This document shows, one piece after another, positions 15,588 to 23,669 of a stretch of 64,000 bases of DNA. Source of the DNA: Nocardiopsis sp. YSL2 (GTDB lineage Bacteria; Actinomycetota; Actinomycetes; Streptosporangiales; Streptosporangiaceae); contig NZ_JAMOAO010000001.1 in NCBI RefSeq assembly GCF_030555055.1, positions 5,828,001 to 5,892,000 of the forward strand, read 5' to 3'. Numbering within the stretch: position 1 is the first letter of the stretch; every line of letters starts with the position of its first letter. Under the pieces are notes generated by a model. It did no database searches. It had not been told where the DNA came from and saw only the letters and a program-made list of their open reading frames with translations. The translations under genes and the position numbers were made by a program.

Positions 15588-16802
15588 CTACCGCGCGGGC
15601 AGGACGCGGCCGACGACCTCCCCGAAGTCCACCCTCGACCCGTCGGGTCCGGGTGCGGTCGCGGTGATGGTGACCTCGTCACCGTCCTCCAGGAACGTGC
15701 GCTCCGTGCCGTCGGGCAGGCGCAGGGGCTCCTTGCCGGACCAGGTCAGTTCCAGGAAGCAGCCTCGCTGGCCCGCCTCGGGCCCGCTGACCGTGCCGGA
15801 GGCGTAGACGTCCCCGGTGCGCAGGGAGGCGCCGTTGACGGTCATGTGCGCGAGCTGCTGGGCGGCGGTCCAGTACATCAGCTCGAACGGGGGCCGGGAG
15901 ACGACGTGCCCGTTCAGCCGCACCTCCAGGCGCAGGTCCAGGCCCCACGGCTGTTCGCCGCGAAGGTAGGGCAGCGGTACGGGGTCCTGGGCGGGCTGCT
16001 CGACCCGGGCGGCCGACAGAGCGGAGACCGGCACGATCCAGGGGGAGACCGAGGTGGCGAACGACTTGCCGAGGAAGGGGCCCAGCGGCACGTACTCCCA
16101 GGCCTGGAGGTCGCGCGAGGACCAGTCGTTGAGCAGGAACACCCCGAACACGTGGTCGGCGAAGTCGTCGACGGCCACGCGCTCGCCCATGGGGCTGGGC
16201 GTGCCCACGACGAACCCGACCTCGGCCTCGATGTCCAGGCGGGCCGAGGGGCCGAACACGGGAACCGGCTCGGTCGGCGGCTTGCGCTGGCCGGTGGGCC
16301 GCACAATGTCGGTTCCCGACACCACGATGGTGCCGGAGCGGCCGTGGTAGCCGATCGGCAGGTGCCGCCAGTTCGGGGTCAGGGGCTCCTGTTCGGGGCG
16401 GAAGATGCGGCCGACGTTGCTCGCGTGGTGCTCGGAGGCGTAGAAGTCCACGTAGTCGGCGACGGTGAACGGCAGGTGCAGCGTGACCGCGTTGCGCGCC
16501 ACCAGGTGCGGGCGCACGGCGGCCTCATGGGCAGGGTCGGTGAGCCAGGCGGTCAGGGCCTCGCGCACCTGGTCCCACACCGGCCGCCCGGCCGCCATGA
16601 GCGCGTCCAGGGAGGGTCCGGCGACGGTGTCGGCGAAGGGGGCTCCCACCGCGCGGGCCGCCGCGCCGAGGTCGAGGACGTGGCCGCCCACGGCCACGCC
16701 GGTGCGCGGCGCCGGGTCGGCGGCGGTGCTGAACACTCCGTAGGGCAGGGTGGCCAGGCCGAAGGGCGCGTCCGGGTCGAGGTCGAGCCAGCTGTCGGGC
16801 AT
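15588..16802 (-). CDS. Fumarylacetoacetase
   Basis: 404 residues, full length. The N-terminal FAH_N region (A-P-F-G-L-A-T-L-P-Y-G-V-F) is followed by the catalytic FAH domain with D-F-Y-A-S-E-H-H-A, I-E-A-E-V-G-F-V-V-G and L-L-N-D-W-S-S-R-D-L-Q-A-W-E-Y, which supply the metal-binding Asp/Glu residues. The enzyme cleaves fumarylacetoacetate to fumarate and acetoacetate, the last step of tyrosine/homogentisate breakdown in the cytoplasm. It is the last gene of a five-gene operon, 30 bases after the unknown gene at 16833, and is followed by a clear terminator. Confidence 0.95.
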   Translation of the reverse strand: MPDSWLDLDPDAPFGLATLPYGVFSTAADPAPRTGVAVGGHVLDLGAAARAVGAPFADTVAGPSLDALMAAGRPVWDQVREALTAWLTDPAHEAAVRPHLVARNAVTLHLPFTVADYVDFYASEHHASNVGRIFRPEQEPLTPNWRHLPIGYHGRSGTIVVSGTDIVRPTGQRKPPTEPVPVFGPSARLDIEAEVGFVVGTPSPMGERVAVDDFADHVFGVFLLNDWSSRDLQAWEYVPLGPFLGKSFATSVSPWIVPVSALSAARVEQPAQDPVPLPYLRGEQPWGLDLRLEVRLNGHVVSRPPFELMYWTAAQQLAHMTVNGASLRTGDVYASGTVSGPEAGQRGCFLELTWSGKEPLRLPDGTERTFLEDGDEVTITATAPGPDGSRVDFGEVVGRVLPAR

Positions 16803-16832
16803 GGGGATCGCTTCCTGGTCGGTGTCGGGTGG

Positions 16833-17681
16833 TCAGTGGGTGCGGGCCGCGGGCAGCGCGCCGAGGACCACCAGGTCCTCCAGCGGTTCGGTGACACTGC
16901 AGGTACCGAAGGAGCGGAAGGCGCGCCGGACGGACACGGCGTCCTCGCGGGTGAGTGCGCCGATCCTGGCGGCCACGGACGGGCCGTCGCGGTCGGCCAG
17001 CACACCGGCGGCCTCCTCCGGGCCGGCGCCCGACACCAGGGTGTGCGTGGCCAGCAGGACGTTGAGGAAGCCGTGCTGTTCGAACCCCTCGGCGGTGGTG
17101 TGGCGGACGGCGCGGTGCAGCCCGGCGGTGCACTTGAAGGGCACCCCCGCCGCGACGGCCGCGTGCAGCAGCCGGGCGAGTTCGGCCTCACCGGGGTGGG
17201 CCTCGGGGACCAGGCCGCCCGTGCGGTACTTGGCCTGGTGGCGGGTGGTGGACAGGGCCGCCAGGTCGGCGGGCGCGTCGCCGGCGCGCGAGAGCTCGAC
17301 GTAGCCCTCGGCGCCCTCGGGCAGGTGCCGGTCGAGCTGCTCGGCCGCTGCGGCGGCCCGGCCCGGTTCGGCGGCGACCTCCACCGCGACCAGGCGCAGT
17401 GCGGGGTCGGCCCGTACGGCGGCCACCGCGGGCCCGACCGCGTCGGGTCCTCCGGGCACGGTGACCACGACGGCCATCGGCCCGTGTCCGTCGCTCTCCC
17501 TGCTCAAAAAGGTGCGCAGTTCGGCGATGCGGCCGTCGGAGACCAGGAACGGCCCCACGTAGCGGGCGCGGCGCCCGGCCAGGTGGGCGCGGTGGGCGGG
17601 GACGGCCTCCCCCATGGGTGCGTTCCCGGGCGGGAAGAGCGCGGCGTCGTCGAACAGGTGGGCGTAGAGGGCGTCGCTCAC
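16833..17681 (-). CDS. Conserved protein of unknown function in the homogentisate operon
   Basis: 282 residues, no signal peptide or membrane segment. It alternates beta strands and helices in a way that suggests a TIM-barrel or similar alpha/beta fold. Striking conserved-looking motifs are Q-A-K-Y-R-T-G-G (about 167), P-F-K-C-T-A-G-L-H-R-A-V-R (about 197) and H-G-F-L-N-V-L-L-A (about 220); the Lys and His in the second are candidate catalytic residues. I cannot name the family. It lies between the dioxygenase and fumarylacetoacetase genes with 30-31 base gaps, the place where maleylacetoacetate isomerase is expected, and no recognisable isomerase is in the operon. Confidence 0.8.
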   Translation of the reverse strand: MSDALYAHLFDDAALFPPGNAPMGEAVPAHRAHLAGRRARYVGPFLVSDGRIAELRTFLSRESDGHGPMAVVVTVPGGPDAVGPAVAAVRADPALRLVAVEVAAEPGRAAAAAEQLDRHLPEGAEGYVELSRAGDAPADLAALSTTRHQAKYRTGGLVPEAHPGEAELARLLHAAVAAGVPFKCTAGLHRAVRHTTAEGFEQHGFLNVLLATHTLVSGAGPEEAAGVLADRDGPSVAARIGALTREDAVSVRRAFRSFGTCSVTEPLEDLVVLGALPAARTH

Positions 17682-17712
17682 GGGGCCGCCTCCCCCGCGC
17701 GGTGGTCGGCTC

Positions 17713-18912
17713 TCACCGGCGTCCTCCCGCCCAGGTCCAGGCGTAGCCGCCGTCGTCGCAGGCCCGGCCGCCCTCGCCCAGGTCGAGCGGGCGGAAGGTG
17801 TCGACCATGACCGCGAGCTCGTCGAAGTAGTGGACGCCGACGCTGCGCTCGTAGGCGCCGGGCTGGGGGCCGTGGGAGTGTCCGCCGGGGTGCAGGGAGA
17901 TCGATCCCTGGCCGATCCCCGAGCCCTTGCGGGCCTCGTAGTCGCCGCCGCAGTAGAACATGACCTCGTCGGAGTCGACGTTGGAGTGGTAGTAGGGCAC
18001 GGGGATGGACTCGGGGTGGTAGTCGACCTTGCGGGGCACGAAGTTGCAGATCACGAAGTTGTGCCCCTCGAAGACCTGGTGGACGGGCGGCGGCTGGTGG
18101 ACGCGGCCGGTGATGGGCTGGAAGTCGGCGACGTTGAACACGTAGGGGTACAGGCACCCGTCCCAGCCCACGACGTCGAAGGGGTGGGTGGGGTAGGTGT
18201 AGCGGGTGCCGGAGATCCCGCCGGGGCCGTCGCCGCGGTGCTTGATGAGGACGTCGACCATCTCGCCCTCGGCCAGCATCGGCTCGGTGGGCCCGCGCAG
18301 GTCGCGCTCGCAGTAGGGCGCGTGCTCCAGGAACTGCCCGTAGCGGGACAGGTAGCGCTTGGGCGGCGCGATGTGGCTGTTGGCCTCGATGGCGTAGGCC
18401 CGCAGCGGACCGTCGCCGGTGGGCACCCACCGGTGGGTGGTGGCGCGGGGCAGGACGACGTAGTCGCCGCCGCCGACCTCCAGTGCGCCGAAGACGGTCT
18501 CCACGCGGGCGGACCCGGACTCCACGTACACGCACTCGTCGCCGATGCCGTTGCGGTACAGCGAGGAGGGAGCCCCGGCGACCACGTAGGAGATGCGCAC
18601 GTCGTCGTTGCCCAGGACGAGGCGGCGCGACTCCACGACGTCGGCGCCCTTCCAGTCCTGGTCCGAGAACAGGTCGTGCAGCCGCAGGTGGCGGGGGACC
18701 ATCGGCGCGTTGCGCGTGCGGGACAGGTCCGGCACCCGCCACTCGGCGGCGTCGGCGATGGCCGAGGGGATGGCGCGGTGGTAGAGCAGGGAGGAGTCGC
18801 TGGAGAAGCCCTCCTCCCCCATCAGCTCCTCGTAGTACAGCCCGCCCTCGGGATTGCGGTGCTGGGTGTGGCGGGTGCGGGGCACCTCGCCGACGCTGCG
18901 GTAGTGGGCCAT
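17713..18912 (-). CDS. hmgA: Homogentisate 1,2-dioxygenase
   Basis: 399 residues from ATG 18912, which has an excellent AAGGAGAT site; the frame is open further upstream without similarity. The cupin-type iron dioxygenase motifs are present: V-D-Y-H-P-E-S-I-P-V-P-Y-Y-H-S-N-V-D-S-D-E-V-M-F contributes the His/Glu iron ligands, and S-I-S-L-H-P-G-G-H-S-H-G-P the third His region. It opens the homogentisate ring with O2 to give maleylacetoacetate. It is the third gene of the operon, 13 bases after the FAD hydroxylase gene. Bacterial enzymes of this shorter, ~400-residue actinobacterial type are well known. Confidence 0.93.
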   Translation of the reverse strand: MAHYRSVGEVPRTRHTQHRNPEGGLYYEELMGEEGFSSDSSLLYHRAIPSAIADAAEWRVPDLSRTRNAPMVPRHLRLHDLFSDQDWKGADVVESRRLVLGNDDVRISYVVAGAPSSLYRNGIGDECVYVESGSARVETVFGALEVGGGDYVVLPRATTHRWVPTGDGPLRAYAIEANSHIAPPKRYLSRYGQFLEHAPYCERDLRGPTEPMLAEGEMVDVLIKHRGDGPGGISGTRYTYPTHPFDVVGWDGCLYPYVFNVADFQPITGRVHQPPPVHQVFEGHNFVICNFVPRKVDYHPESIPVPYYHSNVDSDEVMFYCGGDYEARKGSGIGQGSISLHPGGHSHGPQPGAYERSVGVHYFDELAVMVDTFRPLDLGEGGRACDDGGYAWTWAGGRR

Positions 18913-18925
18913 GGCGGTGATCTCC

Positions 18926-20641
18926 TTACCGTGGGCTGGGTGAGTGCGTGGTGGGGGCCGCCTCCGGCCCCGGGAGCGTTCCGTCGCCGCCGTCCGCCCG
19001 GCGCACGGCACCGCCCAGGGCGGCGTGCACGGCCGCCCGCAGGGCCGCGGTGTCGGTTCCCGCCAGCACGGCGGCGACGTGGGCGTCGGGGCGCACGAGC
19101 CAGACCTGGCCGGGCTCGGGGGTCAGGGCGGCGGCCAGGGCGCCGGTGGTGTCGATGTCGTCCAGGTAGAGGGCGGTGGCGGGGGCGGGAGTGACGTCCT
19201 GGGCGGCACCGCGCACGCGGTCGAGGAAGGCCGCGCGGCCGGAGCCGGGCACCGCGCCCACGAGCAGGGTCAGGCCCTCCCGCAACAGCGCGCGGATCCG
19301 CGTGGGCTCCGGGTCCCCGGGGAGGGTGACGGGCGCGTCGGGCAGCATGACGCCGGGGCAGGGCGCCGGGGCCTGCCCCCGGGGCGGCCGGCCGCCGAAG
19401 GGGCGCTGCGCGCACGGGGTCGTCAGGGCGGAGTCGGTGTACCAGAAGGGTTCGGCCAGCCGTCCGGAGTCGACCTGGGCGTGCACGCCCTCGTCGGTCA
19501 GCGCCCGGTCCAGGACGCTGACGCGCCGCTCGCGCTCGGCCTCGTCGTGCGGGACGAGGAAGCGCATGGTGGCGCTGGTGACGTCGGCGTTCTCCAGCGC
19601 GGCGGCGTGGCGCTCGGCCTCGTAGGTGGCCAGGAGCTCCGGGGGCGCCCAGCCGGCCCGCACGTAGGCGATCTTCCAGGCGGCGTTCTCCGCGTCCTGG
19701 ACGCCGGAGTTGAGGCCGCGCGCCCCGAAGGGCGCCACCAGGTGGGCGTTGTCGCCCGCCAGCAGGACGCGCCCCGCGCGCATGCGGTCGGCGGTGCGGG
19801 TGTGGAAGCGGTACACCGAGTGCCAGACGATCTCATAGGGCGTGTCCCCGATGATCTGGCGGATCCGGGCGTCCAGCCGGCCGCTGGAGCGCTCGGTGTC
19901 CAGATCGAAGTCCGGGGGGACCTGCCAGTCGATCCGGAAGACGGAGTCGGGGCAGGGGTGGATGAGCACCTGGCGGCCGGGGTTCCACTCCGGGTCGAAG
20001 TAGAAGCGGCGCTCGCGTTCCCAGCCGGGGAGCTGGGCGCGGATGTCGCAGATGAGGAAGCGGTCGTCGAAGGAGGTGCCCTCGAAGGACGCGCCGATCG
20101 CCTCGCGTGCGACCCCGCCGTGGGCGCCGAGGCAGGACAGCGCGTGGGTCCCGCGCAGGGTGACGGGGCCGTCGGGTGTCTCACAGGTGGCGGTGACCCC
20201 CTCGGCGTCCTGGGCCAGGCCGCTGACACGGTGGTTCCACAGCACCTGGACGCCCTCCCGGTCCAGGAGTCCGTCGAGGACCTGTTCGGTGCGGGACTGG
20301 GAGATGTTGACGAAGGGCGGAAGGGGTGAGGCACCCGGGTCCGGCAGCCGGACGCTGAACAGCTCCTGGTCGCGGTAGAAGGTGCGGGCGGTGTCCCAGG
20401 TCAGGCCCTCGCGCACGAGGGTGCCGCCGCCCAGCCAGTCCCAGACGTCCAGGACGTCGCGCTGCTGGCAGATGGCCTTGGAACCGACGGCGTCGCGGGC
20501 CGGGCGGCCGTCCACGACCAGGACGGGGACGCCGCGCCGGGCCAGGAGCAGGGCCGCGGTCTGGCCCACGGGGCCGGCGCCGAGCACCAGGACCGGGTCG
20601 GCGTCGGGTTCGGACGGTCTGCGTGGAGCAGGGGGGCGCAT
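18926..20641 (-). CDS. FAD-dependent aromatic hydroxylase (MhpA/PheA-like)
   Basis: 571 residues, class A flavoprotein monooxygenase. The FAD dinucleotide motif is at the N-terminus (V-L-G-A-G-P-V-G-Q-T-A-A-L-L-L-A-R-R-G) and the second FAD motif is R-V-L-L-A-G-D-N-A-H-L-V-A-P-F-G-A-R-G-L-N. The middle 'DG' motif reads G-A-H-G-G-V-A-R with His where Asp is usual. A C-terminal thioredoxin-like region of ~150 residues follows, as in MhpA and related phenol hydroxylases. In this operon, an enzyme that makes homogentisate (for example from 3-hydroxyphenylacetate) is the obvious guess; no 4-hydroxyphenylpyruvate dioxygenase is present here. Substrate is inference from context. Confidence 0.85.
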   Translation of the reverse strand: MRPPAPRRPSEPDADPVLVLGAGPVGQTAALLLARRGVPVLVVDGRPARDAVGSKAICQQRDVLDVWDWLGGGTLVREGLTWDTARTFYRDQELFSVRLPDPGASPLPPFVNISQSRTEQVLDGLLDREGVQVLWNHRVSGLAQDAEGVTATCETPDGPVTLRGTHALSCLGAHGGVAREAIGASFEGTSFDDRFLICDIRAQLPGWERERRFYFDPEWNPGRQVLIHPCPDSVFRIDWQVPPDFDLDTERSSGRLDARIRQIIGDTPYEIVWHSVYRFHTRTADRMRAGRVLLAGDNAHLVAPFGARGLNSGVQDAENAAWKIAYVRAGWAPPELLATYEAERHAAALENADVTSATMRFLVPHDEAERERRVSVLDRALTDEGVHAQVDSGRLAEPFWYTDSALTTPCAQRPFGGRPPRGQAPAPCPGVMLPDAPVTLPGDPEPTRIRALLREGLTLLVGAVPGSGRAAFLDRVRGAAQDVTPAPATALYLDDIDTTGALAAALTPEPGQVWLVRPDAHVAAVLAGTDTAALRAAVHAALGGAVRRADGGDGTLPGPEAAPTTHSPSPR

Positions 20642-20704
20642 GGAGGCTCCGTTCGGCTGGGATCGGCGGCGGTCGGCGGGGCGTGGTGGTCGGGTGGGGG
20701 CGGG

Positions 20705-21667
20705 TCAGTCCTGGAGCCGGTCCCAGACCTCGCGGTCGCGCTCGGCGGTCCAGATGACGGGGCGCTCGATGCCGGAGAACTCGTCCCACAGGCGCGAGAC
20801 GTCGAAGGGCAGGCAGTGCTCGAAGATGGGCCAGTGGCCGTAGGTGCCCTCCAGAGCGCCGTGGGCGGCGGTGAAGGCCTCCTTGAGGGTGCCGCCGCGC
20901 TCGTGCACGGCGCCGACCTCGCGGATCATGGTGGTGAGGAAGCCGCGGGTCTGGGCGATGGCGGCGTCGACCTGGTCGCGGCCCCGGGTGACGGCGCCGC
21001 GCCCGCCGACGAGCATCTCCGCCTCCAGCGCGGCGACGGCGTCCAGCGTGGGGCCGGCCCAGTCGTGGTGGAAGGCGTCGCCGGTGTAGAGCGCGGCCTC
21101 GGCCTCCACCAGGTCCCCGGCGAAGAGGATGCGGTGCTTGGGCAGCCAGGCGACGATGTCGCCCTCGGTGTGCCCGCGCCCGAAGTACTCCAGGACCAGC
21201 TCGCCCCGGTCGCCGCCCAGGTCGATGGTGGTGCGGTCGGCGAAGGTCTGGGTGGGCCAGGTCAGGCCGGGGACGGAGTCGGGGTCCTTGGCCAGGCGCG
21301 GCATGCGGCCGAACTCGCTGGCCCAGTCCTCCTTGCCGCGTTCGCGGATGAGTTCGTGCGTCTTCTCGTGGGTGAGGATGATCTCGGCGTCGAAGGCGCT
21401 GGCGCCCAGGACGCGGACCGCGTGGTAGTGCGACAGCACCAGGTAGCGCACGGGCTTGTCGGTGTGCTCGCGCAGCAGGGCGAGCCAGTCCCGGGCGGCG
21501 GCGGGGGTGGCCAGGGCCTCGAAGGCGACGACGAAGTCCTCGCCCTCGATCGCGCCCACGTTGGGGTCGCCCTCGGCGGTGAGCGCGTAGACACCGTCGG
21601 CCAGGACTTCCAGTGTCTGCTGCTTGGCCTCGGTGTCGGCGGAGGAGGCGAACGGCTTGGCTGCCAT
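20705..21667 (-). CDS. MBL-fold hydrolase with altered metal motif
   Basis: 320 residues from ATG 21667 (M-A-A-K-P-F-A-S-S). The metallo-beta-lactamase fold is clear (V-Y-A-L-T-A-E-G-D-P-N-V-G-A-I near the N-terminus, E-Y-F-G-R-G-H-T-E-G-D, I-L-F-A-G-D-L-V-E), but the canonical H-x-H-x-D-H is H-Y-H-A-V-R at residues 80-85, so two of the usual zinc ligands are missing while GHTEGD and AGD are kept. It is the first gene of the homogentisate operon, directly behind the MarR operator. It may be a hydrolase of a ring-cleavage or CoA intermediate, or a protein binding a single metal. The function is not known to me. Confidence 0.8.
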   Translation of the reverse strand: MAAKPFASSADTEAKQQTLEVLADGVYALTAEGDPNVGAIEGEDFVVAFEALATPAAARDWLALLREHTDKPVRYLVLSHYHAVRVLGASAFDAEIILTHEKTHELIRERGKEDWASEFGRMPRLAKDPDSVPGLTWPTQTFADRTTIDLGGDRGELVLEYFGRGHTEGDIVAWLPKHRILFAGDLVEAEAALYTGDAFHHDWAGPTLDAVAALEAEMLVGGRGAVTRGRDQVDAAIAQTRGFLTTMIREVGAVHERGGTLKEAFTAAHGALEGTYGHWPIFEHCLPFDVSRLWDEFSGIERPVIWTAERDREVWDRLQD

Positions 21668-21713
21668 GGTCGAAGGCCCTTCACTCGCTCGGGCGGCTAC
21701 CGCCGCCCTAATG

Positions 21714-21727
21714 ATCAAACATTTGAT
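21714..21727. promoter_or_regulatory. Probable MarR operator of the homogentisate operon
   Basis: ATCAAA-CA-TTTGAT has perfect 6-base arms and is embedded in the AT-rich island 21709-21740 of an otherwise GC-rich spacer. It lies 47 bases ahead of the MBL-fold gene. ATCAA/TTGAT half-sites are typical of MarR proteins that govern aromatic-acid catabolism. The divergent MarR gene at 21907 is the expected ligand. Confidence 0.65.
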
Positions 21728-21906
21728 TAGTTGGACCATAACGTGCCCCAGGCCACACCCCCAAGAGGCGTAGAAGGGATGATTTGGTGAGACACATCAC
21801 AGTCCCAGACTACTGTCCGTCCCCACGGGTGTCCTCAAGGAGCCGCCGCGCGCCGGGAGCGCGCACGCCCCGGCCGGCCGCGGACCCCAGGGGCTAGGCT
21901 GAAGCC

Positions 21907-22446
21907 GTGACCCACAACACCGCTCCCCCCAGCGATCTCACCTTCTGGTCATTCGTGGACTACGCGGTGCAGAAGGCCGAGCAGGAACTACCCTCCGTCA
22001 ACGCCGACGCCATGCGCATGGTCCTGACCCTCAACCGGGCGACGAGCATGGTCATCTACGACCTGGAGTCGAGCGTCCACCGACCGCGGGGCCTGACCTG
22101 GCCCGGGTTCCGGGTGATCTTCGCCCTGTGGCTGGCGGGCCCCATGGAGGCCAAGACCACCGCCGAGATCTCGGGGATGAGCCGCGCCGCACTGTCCGCG
22201 CTGCTCAACACCCTGGAACGGGACGGCCTCATCCTGCGCGAACGCGCCACCCACGACCGCCGCGCCCTGCAGCTGAGCCTCACCGAGTCCGGCTACCGGG
22301 CGATCCTGGGCGGCTTCCGCGCGCACAACCGCCGTGAGAGCGCCTGGGCCGAGGCTTTGGAGCCCGCCGAGCGCCAGGAGCTCGTCCGCCTCCTCAACAA
22401 ACTCATGGCCGGCTCCACCGAGGCCCAGGCCAAGTTCCGCAGCTGA
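21907..22446 (+). CDS. MarR-family regulator of the homogentisate operon
   Basis: 179 residues. A winged helix of the MarR type spans about 60-140 (T-T-A-E-I-S-G-M-S-R-A-A-L-S-A-L-L-N-T-L-E-R and wing T-H-D-R-R-A-L-Q-L). GTG 21907 follows a TAGGCT -10 element (21895-21900) by 6 bases without a Shine-Dalgarno, so the mRNA is probably leaderless. The gene is divergent from the homogentisate operon across a 239-base spacer that holds the ATCAAA/TTTGAT palindrome. By analogy with MarR regulators of aromatic catabolism it should repress the operon until a pathway intermediate binds. Confidence 0.87.
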   Translation: MTHNTAPPSDLTFWSFVDYAVQKAEQELPSVNADAMRMVLTLNRATSMVIYDLESSVHRPRGLTWPGFRVIFALWLAGPMEAKTTAEISGMSRAALSALLNTLERDGLILRERATHDRRALQLSLTESGYRAILGGFRAHNRRESAWAEALEPAERQELVRLLNKLMAGSTEAQAKFRS

Positions 22447-22505
22447 CGGGGGCACGGCCGGAATTGGCCCTTGAGCCCGACGCGGCGGGCTGTGAGCATC
22501 GCGGC

Positions 22506-23555
22506 ATGGACGATTCCCACCGCGCGCGGCTGCACGCCGCCCAGCAGCAGTTCACCCCGGAGACCGCCTACCTCAACACGGCCACGCACGGACTGGCGCC
22601 GATACGGGCCACCCGGGCCCTGGAGCAGCACGTGCGGGAGGTGGCGACGGGCCGCTTCTCCCCCGGCTCCGCCGACGCGGTGATCGACGCGGCACGAGCC
22701 GCCTACGCGCGGCTCACGGGAGTCGCCGTCGAACGGATCGCCCTGGGAACGCACGTCGCCCAGTTCGCCGGTACCGTCGCGGCCGCCCTGCCCGCGGGCG
22801 CCGAGGTGCTGGTGCCCAGCCGCGAGTTCGCCTCCGTCTGCTTCCCCTTCATGGCGCGGGAGGACGTGACCGTTCGCGAGGTGCCCCTGGAACGGCTGCC
22901 CGACGAGGTCGGTGCGCGCACCGCCCTGGTGGCCGTGTCGGCCGTGCAGTCCGCCGACGGGGCGATCGCGCCCCTGGAGGACCTGCTCACCGCCTGCCGC
23001 GACCACGGCGCGCGGCTGATGGTGGACACCACCCAGGCCGCCGGATGGCTGCCGGTGCCCTCCGAGCGGATCGACTACACCGTCTGCAGTACCTACAAGT
23101 GGCTGCTCGGGCCGCGCGGCGCCGCGTTCCTGACCGGTACCGCCGAGGCACTCGCGGAGCTGGCCCCGCTCGCGCCGAACTGGTTCGCGGGCGCCGAACC
23201 GTGGAACTCCCTCTACGGCGGGCCGGTGCGGCTCGCGCAGGACGCGCGCCGCCTGGACCTGGCGCCGGTGTGGTCGGCCTGGCTCGGGCTGGAGCCGGCC
23301 CTGGAGCTCATCGAGCAGGTCGGGGTGGAGACGATCCGCGCCCACAACGCCGAGCTCGGCGACCGGCTGCGCGCCGCCCGGGACATGGCGCCCACGGGGT
23401 CGGCGATCGTCTCGCTCCCGGCACCGGAGGGCGCCGCCGAACGGGTCGCGGAGGCGGGCGTGGTCGCGGCCGTGCGCGACGGGCGACTGCGTGCCTCGTT
23501 CCACCTGTACAACGACGAGTCGGACGTGGACCGCCTGGTCAAGGCCCTGGGCTGA
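22506..23555 (+). CDS. Class V aminotransferase / isopenicillin-epimerase-like PLP enzyme
   Basis: 349 residues. The PLP lysine is in C-S-T-Y-K-W-L-L-G-P-R-G, the Asp that pairs with the pyridine nitrogen in L-M-V-D-T-T-Q-A-A-G, and the phosphate region near G-T-H-V-A-Q-F-A-G. The N-terminal Y-L-N-T-A-T-H-G-L-A-P is typical of the class V/cysteine-desulfurase-like group. No Cys-bearing desulfurase loop is seen, so an aminotransferase, epimerase or lyase role is more likely than sulfur transfer. It lies 59 bases after the MarR gene on the same strand and may be cotranscribed, but no pathway link to homogentisate is evident. Confidence 0.82.
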   Translation: MDDSHRARLHAAQQQFTPETAYLNTATHGLAPIRATRALEQHVREVATGRFSPGSADAVIDAARAAYARLTGVAVERIALGTHVAQFAGTVAAALPAGAEVLVPSREFASVCFPFMAREDVTVREVPLERLPDEVGARTALVAVSAVQSADGAIAPLEDLLTACRDHGARLMVDTTQAAGWLPVPSERIDYTVCSTYKWLLGPRGAAFLTGTAEALAELAPLAPNWFAGAEPWNSLYGGPVRLAQDARRLDLAPVWSAWLGLEPALELIEQVGVETIRAHNAELGDRLRAARDMAPTGSAIVSLPAPEGAAERVAEAGVVAAVRDGRLRASFHLYNDESDVDRLVKALG

Positions 23556-23566
23556 GGCGTGGCGGA

Positions 23567-23606
23567 CCCGCCGCCCGTACGCCCGGCCGGGTGTACGGGC
23601 GGCGGG
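23567..23606. terminator. Bidirectional terminator
   Basis: CCCGCCGCCCGTAC (23567-23580) and GTACGGGCGGCGGG (23593-23606) are exact complements around a 12-base loop, between the convergent aminotransferase and Eis-like genes. Confidence 0.75.
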
Positions 23607-23669
23607 GGGCGGGTCGGGCGTGTGCCCGCCCCGCCGCGCCGGCTTCCGGCGGTACCCGCCGGGCCCGCC

